Below, one piece after another: positions 6,980 to 10,422 of a DNA stretch of 10,422 nucleotides. A program made the position numbers and the translations under genes. Numbering within the stretch: the first letter of the stretch is position 1; every line of letters starts with the position of its first letter. This DNA comes from D37C17 sp964551815 (lineage in GTDB: Bacteria; Fidelibacterota; Marinisomatia; SCGC-AAA003-L08; D37C17): contig CAZKEL010000067.1 in NCBI GenBank assembly GCA_964551815.1, positions 1 through 10,422 of the forward strand. The letters are read 5' to 3'. The notes below the pieces were generated by a model that worked only from the letters and a program-made list of their open reading frames with translations, did not search any database and was not told the origin of the DNA.

Positions 6980-9560
6980 TAGGCAGCCTCAGTCTGTGAA
7001 TCCCATAAGTGGGAGCATAACGATAAGGTTCATAGTCAAATACCTCTTCATCTTCGAATTGATCAAGGGAAATTTTTCTCACAGGCTCAAATATAGACTT
7101 AACCCTTCCGGCACTACCTGCCTGCAACTTTCTCAATTCCAGACGACTAAACTCTTTCCAACCATTCCCATCTGACTCCCAGAAGGGTTCAGTCCAGCGC
7201 ATTTCTAACTTATCAACAGCTATCCCTAACCCTTTTGCCAGATAAATGGAATTTCTTGTTCCAAACTCAACACCATTCCCCACCATAGTTATTGTTTTTG
7301 TTCGGATAATTTTAAAAACATCTGTAAGAGAAGAGTCCCTGGAACAATCAGTATAGTCCGTAACGATTGACTGATCTGCCAGACAATTAAAAGTACCGTC
7401 AGTATTTTGAGTAAATAAAATGGTTCTCATAGGGACAGTAATAGACTCGTCATCGCCTATCCCGTCTATGGGAATACCATTATTATCTACAGAGCACTCC
7501 CCGTCTTTCTGCCCGTCACCATCACAAAACTGGACTTCATATTTTTCCTCCACCCTGTATTCTGCAACCGACCTGACAACGGAAGTGTCTTTATAGAAAT
7601 ATTCCTTTGATCTTAACTTACCGCCAAAAGCATAAATATACTGCTCCTCACTTGCCAAAGCCTCTTCCCAAAGCCCTTCCTTCAGATCTTCAAAACTGTT
7701 ATAATACCCATAATGATTAAAATATTCAGGATGAATCATTTTGCTGATATTTCCTGTCTCAGCTACTTTAAAGATATGATAGTCATATCCATAATGACGA
7801 ACGGTATCCACTGCCAGCTCATCCATTATTGGCTCAAACCATTTTGTCTTGGTAACATGGTAATCGGCAGAAGCCCCTGGCAGTGATTCAATTTTTACAT
7901 TGGTAAAGACTGTTACAATGGAGTCCACATCTGCAAAAATTGCTGACCTTGTTGTTGAGTCCGGCAGAGTGACGATAAGGCTGTCATAGGTTACAAATTG
8001 GGCGTTACCTGAAGCATCGTAATGAGAAAAAAGTGTCACTGACTCCTGTGATGCTAGAAGCTTATCTATCCCCTTCACACATTTCCCGTACACTTCCTGA
8101 TGACAGCTGTCAGCAAAATCTGTGGTATAATTCGCTAGAAAGTTAACGGGCTTTTCACTCATAGTATATAATGGTTCTCCACTATCCCAACTACCATTCC
8201 CATTGGTATCAATAAACGCTTCATCATCATCCCAGATACCGTTTCCCGCATCTGCTGTCTCCGCACCATCCCAGTCACCATTACAGTTTCTATCTTCAAA
8301 AGAGTCTCCAAATCCAAATTCTCCATCAACAACGCGGTCATAAAATAACTCAGCAGGGTCAATGACTCCATTATTACGGTCAACAAAAAATTCGCCTAAA
8401 TCGTATTTGCCGTTTTGGTCTAACCCTTCATTAGTATCCCAAATTCCGTTCCCTTCCGTACCGTTAAAATCTGCCCCATCATAATTAGGATCATCACTGC
8501 AGATACCATCCCAACCACAATCTCTCCAGTTATCCTTATTTGGATCGAGGTCTGCACCAGACTGCCAATCAGCATTTATAGTGGTACCACAATTACAAGG
8601 CTCGTTAATTGATGCTGCAGAGCAAACACCCCCACCAGTTTCCAGACTGTCAGGACACCAATCGGCTCCATAATCAGAATAGGATTCAGCTGCATCCCAT
8701 TCCCCGTCTCTATCGCAATCTCCATTCTTTCTAAACATGACGGAGTCAGGCCCCAATACTGAAATATTAAATCTGAAAGTTTTCTCCAAGGTATGGAAAA
8801 GGGTATTGCTGAGGAAAGTAGTATCATATTGCTCCCACTCTGAACGATCAATGAATTGAAGGTTTTCTACAGGAGTATAGGGCAAATTATAAACGGTATC
8901 AATGATACCTATATAAATAAGAGAATCATAAGTGTCCGTGGTATCACCACTAAAAAGATAAGCATCTGTGGAGTCTAAAGTATTTGGTTCAGACAGACCT
9001 ACTTTATACCGACCGTCTGCAGAATCCCACTGCATAAAATCTAAATCTACCCAAGAGATTGTAAAAGTGGTATCCCTTTTTACAAATTTTTCATGTTTTC
9101 CGTCAGAATAAGAACTATCTGAATTAAAATCTAACTTATCAGGGCAGGAACCGTTAACAATCAGATTGCTGCACCAATTATCTTCCATTGAATTCGTTTC
9201 GTTCAACCGATACAATTTGGCGTTCACATCAATATTGGCAGGAGTCAGATCTATGAGATAATCCGGGAAGGTAAAAAAGGACAGCGTGTCTCTGGTTGGA
9301 TCTAATATACCGGGATTTTTAGTAGTACTTGAGCCACCAGGATAATAAGGCTCACTATAAAATAAAAAGTGAGCATAGATTTCATTATCAAAATTATAAA
9401 AATAATCACTGATATTTCTTTCTACCCCACCGGTAGAGGATTTACCAAAGGTATTTTCCTTTGCTGAATCCAGAGAGGATGAATCATTTAGCGATTCCTC
9501 ACACCCGATAAAGAGTATTATTATAATACTAATTAAATATGGTAGTTTATTTTGACGCAT
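6969..9560 (-). CDS. Large acidic lipoprotein with tandem EF-hand-like calcium loops, first gene of the operon
   Basis: The 863-residue product begins with a lipoprotein signal (hydrophobic residues 8-18, lipobox LFIGC, lipidated Cys20). The residues after Cys20 are acidic (EESLND), which suits outer-membrane retention and resembles the acidic lipoprotein export signals of Bacteroidetes, so surface exposure is plausible. Residues 281-462 hold six Asp/Asn/Gly repeats; DCDRDGEWDAAE, DRNCNGDWDGAE and DTNGNGSWDSGE are full 12-residue EF-hand-type loops. Sixteen further cysteines suggest disulfides in an exported protein. The flanks (about 50-270 and 470-863) are beta-rich and unrecognised; no SusD/TPR-like helices or catalytic motif are apparent. 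The gene overlaps the receptor gene by 11 bases. The ATG at 9560 was chosen because the signal peptide begins there and no upstream in-frame start is visible before the purine-rich site, 23 bases away. A surface partner of the receptor is inferred; the substrate is unknown. Confidence 0.82.
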   Translation of the reverse strand: MRQNKLPYLISIIIILFIGCEESLNDSSSLDSAKENTFGKSSTGGVERNISDYFYNFDNEIYAHFLFYSEPYYPGGSSTTKNPGILDPTRDTLSFFTFPDYLIDLTPANIDVNAKLYRLNETNSMEDNWCSNLIVNGSCPDKLDFNSDSSYSDGKHEKFVKRDTTFTISWVDLDFMQWDSADGRYKVGLSEPNTLDSTDAYLFSGDTTDTYDSLIYIGIIDTVYNLPYTPVENLQFIDRSEWEQYDTTFLSNTLFHTLEKTFRFNISVLGPDSVMFRKNGDCDRDGEWDAAESYSDYGADWCPDSLETGGGVCSAASINEPCNCGTTINADWQSGADLDPNKDNWRDCGWDGICSDDPNYDGADFNGTEGNGIWDTNEGLDQNGKYDLGEFFVDRNNGVIDPAELFYDRVVDGEFGFGDSFEDRNCNGDWDGAETADAGNGIWDDDEAFIDTNGNGSWDSGEPLYTMSEKPVNFLANYTTDFADSCHQEVYGKCVKGIDKLLASQESVTLFSHYDASGNAQFVTYDSLIVTLPDSTTRSAIFADVDSIVTVFTNVKIESLPGASADYHVTKTKWFEPIMDELAVDTVRHYGYDYHIFKVAETGNISKMIHPEYFNHYGYYNSFEDLKEGLWEEALASEEQYIYAFGGKLRSKEYFYKDTSVVRSVAEYRVEEKYEVQFCDGDGQKDGECSVDNNGIPIDGIGDDESITVPMRTILFTQNTDGTFNCLADQSIVTDYTDCSRDSSLTDVFKIIRTKTITMVGNGVEFGTRNSIYLAKGLGIAVDKLEMRWTEPFWESDGNGWKEFSRLELRKLQAGSAGRVKSIFEPVRKISLDQFEDEEVFDYEPYRYAPTYGIHRLRLPNEN
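6987..6990 (-). promoter_or_regulatory. Ribosome binding site of the TonB receptor gene, inside the lipoprotein gene
   Basis: On the minus strand GAGG is followed by a 7-base spacer (CTGCCTA) and the receptor ATG. It lies within the last codons of the lipoprotein gene. It supports the receptor start chosen here and suggests that translation of the two genes is coupled. Confidence 0.55.
8175..8720 (-). repeat. Array of degenerate EF-hand-like calcium-loop repeats within the lipoprotein gene
   Basis: Residues 281-462 contain six related units with loop glutamates or equivalents at 292, 378, 390, 404, 447 and 462, plus E434. The strongest fit D-x-[DN]-x-[DN]-G-x-W-D-x-x-E; others (DQNGKYDLGE, DRNNGVIDPAE, GNGIWDTNE, GNGIWDDDE) are shortened or lack the first ligand. 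Trp at position 8 and Glu at 12 differ from dockerin type I loops, which prefer a small aliphatic residue, Asn and Asp. The repeat is at protein level; the DNA copies have diverged. Confidence 0.7.
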
Positions 9561-9569
9561 ATGATGGCA

Positions 9570-9600
9570 CCGGATATGGTCTTCCTCCCCATTGATCCGG
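9570..9600 (-). promoter_or_regulatory. Leader hairpin presenting a GGAGGAAGA loop ahead of the lipoprotein gene
   Basis: Read on the minus strand, CCGGAT pairs with ATCCGG (6 bp). Next comes a 2-base bulge (CA), then ATGG pairs with CCAT (4 bp), closing on the 9-base loop GGAGGAAGA. The hairpin ends 9 bases before the ATG. The loop holds the only strong Shine-Dalgarno-like sequence of the leader, 23 bases from the start, further than usual. It could be a translation control element, for example bound by a GGA-recognising protein of the CsrA type, or a DNA operator. The structure is read directly; the role is inferred. Confidence 0.5.
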
Positions 9601-9613
9601 CAAAAAAATCTGT

Positions 9614-9647
9614 TTCTTTCTAATATATAGTTGTAGCAAACAAAAAA
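9614..9647 (-). promoter_or_regulatory. Weak candidate promoter of the three-gene operon
   Basis: A promoter is expected here because a terminator lies just upstream and the lipoprotein gene just downstream. On the minus strand there is TTTG (9640-9637) followed by an AT-rich TATATATTA stretch (9629-9621) that could act as a -10 region. No clean sigma-70 -35 with 17-base spacing and no Bacteroidetes TAnnTTTG -7 element is seen, so the call rests mainly on position. Confidence 0.3.
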
Positions 9648-9672
9648 CCCTTTGCAAAAAAATCACAAAGGG
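9642..9672 (-). terminator. Rho-independent terminator of the cohesin-like gene
   Basis: On the minus strand CCCTTTG (9672-9666), an 11-base loop rich in T, and CAAAGGG (9654-9648) form a 7-bp stem followed by six T residues (9647-9642). A second copy of the 5' arm, GCCCTTTGT at 9686-9678, repeats the first (9673-9665) and could pair with the same 3' arm as an alternative stem. It lies about 110 bases after the stop of the cohesin-like gene and separates it from the operon. Confidence 0.75.
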
Positions 9673-9686
9673 CAAATACAAAGGGC

Positions 9687-9780
9687 TTTAATAAAAATTA
9701 AATATCAAAAATTTGCATCATTGATTAGCAGGTAATATTAAAAGTCTATTTTAATTACAAACAATATAAAAAGTCAGCAT
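9687..9780. other. AT-rich 3' untranslated stretch with no recognised feature
   Basis: This is the segment between the stop of the cohesin-like gene and the terminator. It is strongly AT-rich and contains only short repeats such as two copies of GACTTTT on the minus strand. I see no open frame, RNA gene or clear promoter in it. Confidence 0.5.
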
Positions 9781-10035
9781 TTATTTTATCAATGTCATCT
9801 TAATAGTCTTGGAAACTTCTCCTCCGGCTGCATCCATTCTTACAATATATAATCCACTGGAGAGATGATTTCCCTGCCAGGTAACTTGGTGATAACCTGC
9901 TGCCATCCATCCATTAACCAAGTGTTCTATAAGTGCACCTTTCATATCGAATATTGATACTGTAACGATTCCATCTTGAGAAAGTTCAAAATCTATATGT
10001 GTTACTGGATTAAAGGGATTAGGATAGTTTTGATT
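9781..10035 (-). other. C-terminal T9SS type A sorting domain (YPNPFNP type)
   Basis: The last 84 residues or so begin at NQNYPNPFNP and run to the stop, with the SIFDMKG and SSGLYIVRM strands characteristic of the family. It marks the protein for T9SS export. It is a different subtype from the VVPNPY domain of the secreted protein at the other end of the window. Confidence 0.85.
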
Positions 10036-10422
10036 CAATGCATAATTCAACGGTAATCGAGAAATAGTCACCTCCATAGTTGAGGTTATGAATTGACTGC
10101 CATCTTTTTCAGTCAGGAATCCTCCGGCTTCAATTTCATTCACAAATAATTCCGTGATTAATATACTAGATTGTGTTGCCTTGTCAGCGATAACCTCAAA
10201 CTCAACATAGCCCAATTCCCCCTGAACAGATTTTACCTGACGCAGGGCATAAGAAGCAAGTCTCACCTCTCCCGAATGGTGTTCATTTATTACTACAGCG
10301 ATATCATCACTGTGTAATTGGTCATTAGAAAAATGAAAAGAGGTGAATCTAACTACTTCCGGATCAAATGCAAGCGCCATATCAATACCTTCAATTTCAG
10401 TTGCATCCGGCAGATAAATTGG
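9781..10422 (-). CDS. Cohesin-like, T9SS type A-sorted surface protein (C-terminal 213 residues; 5' end outside window)
   Basis: The frame stays open to the right edge: the codons before the Met at 10380 read PIYLPDATEIEGID, so this Met is internal and the gene is cut by the window. The visible N-terminal part, about 115 residues, resembles the later two thirds of a cohesin domain: EIEGIDMALAFDPEVVRF, then GEVRLASYA, then GELGYVEFEV and a closing strand near SSILITELFVNEIEAGG. The rest is a T9SS type A/FlgD-like sorting domain with NQNYPNPFNP, VTVSIFDMKG, TWQGNHLSSGLYIVRM and the terminal TIKMTLIK. Outside cellulosomes, cohesin-like domains occur in many FCB surface proteins as adhesion or assembly modules. 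A terminator follows, so it is probably a separate transcription unit from the three genes downstream. Its full architecture and partner cannot be judged here. Confidence 0.8.
   Translation of the reverse strand, partial: PIYLPDATEIEGIDMALAFDPEVVRFTSFHFSNDQLHSDDIAVVINEHHSGEVRLASYALRQVKSVQGELGYVEFEVIADKATQSSILITELFVNEIEAGGFLTEKDGSQFITSTMEVTISRLPLNYALNQNYPNPFNPVTHIDFELSQDGIVTVSIFDMKGALIEHLVNGWMAAGYHQVTWQGNHLSSGLYIVRMDAAGGEVSKTIKMTLIK

Noticed and set aside
6891..7175. Plus-strand open frame of 94 codons across the lipoprotein/receptor junction
   Set aside because: It lies opposite two well-supported genes, its product has no recognisable domain, and no plus-strand promoter or ribosome site is apparent. 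It is a shadow frame, as are the other short plus- and minus-strand frames inside the three large genes.
8175..8720. Dockerin type I domain in the lipoprotein
   Set aside because: Loops have Trp and Glu where dockerins have an aliphatic residue and Asp, and the LKRYI-like helix after each loop is missing. An EF-hand-like loop array is the safer call.
9547..9570. Seven-codon GTG-started leader frame ending in TAA, overlapping the lipoprotein start, 13 bases after GGAGG
   Set aside because: Such a short frame arises easily by chance, the spacing from the purine-rich site is long, and nothing shows that it is translated.
9533..9592. Nineteen-codon frame starting at ATG 9592 within the leader hairpin
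   Set aside because: Its start lies in the hairpin stem, before the GGAGG rather than after it, so it has no ribosome site. The overlap with the lipoprotein start is likely chance.
9781..10380. Met at 10380 as the true start of the cohesin-like gene
   Set aside because: The frame is open upstream to the window edge and encodes residues that fit a cohesin strand, and the product would otherwise lack a signal peptide needed for T9SS export.

Overview
The window comes from a Gram-negative bacterium with an outer membrane and, by inference, a type IX secretion system (T9SS). Two proteins end in the type A sorting domain found in the Fibrobacteres-Chlorobi-Bacteroidetes (FCB) superphylum. The VVPNPY-type sorting domain, the NQNYPNPFNP motif and the many Asp/Asn/Gly loops of the form D-x-N-x-N-G-x-W-D recall Candidatus Marinimicrobia (Neomarinimicrobiota) or relatives such as Calditrichota and Ignavibacteria. 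I cannot fix the phylum from sequence alone. The DNA is AT-leaning with no obvious compositional break, and I see no RNA gene, mobile element or CRISPR array.

Every credible gene is on the minus strand, so transcription runs from right to left. At the right edge (9781-10422) is the 3' part of a gene for a cohesin-like, T9SS-sorted protein that continues beyond the window. A 220-base gap follows. It holds a rho-independent terminator for that gene, a weak candidate promoter, and a bulged hairpin whose apical loop carries the purine-rich sequence GGAGGAAGA.

Three tightly packed genes follow and look like one operon: a large outer-membrane lipoprotein (6969-9560), a TonB-dependent receptor with an N-terminal carboxypeptidase-regulatory-like domain (3476-6979, overlapping the lipoprotein gene by 11 bases), and a large secreted T9SS cargo protein (2-3472, 3 bases after the receptor).

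Together these encode a cell-surface apparatus: a TonB-driven outer-membrane transporter, a lipoprotein that may sit on the surface, and a secreted protein attached to the surface by T9SS. The layout recalls SusC/SusD-type uptake systems, but neither partner resembles SusD in any way I can see. All three proteins carry acidic, EF-hand-like calcium-loop motifs, some inside the predicted extracellular loops of the receptor. The substrate is unknown. This calcium-loop-rich trio is the best candidate here for an undescribed system.
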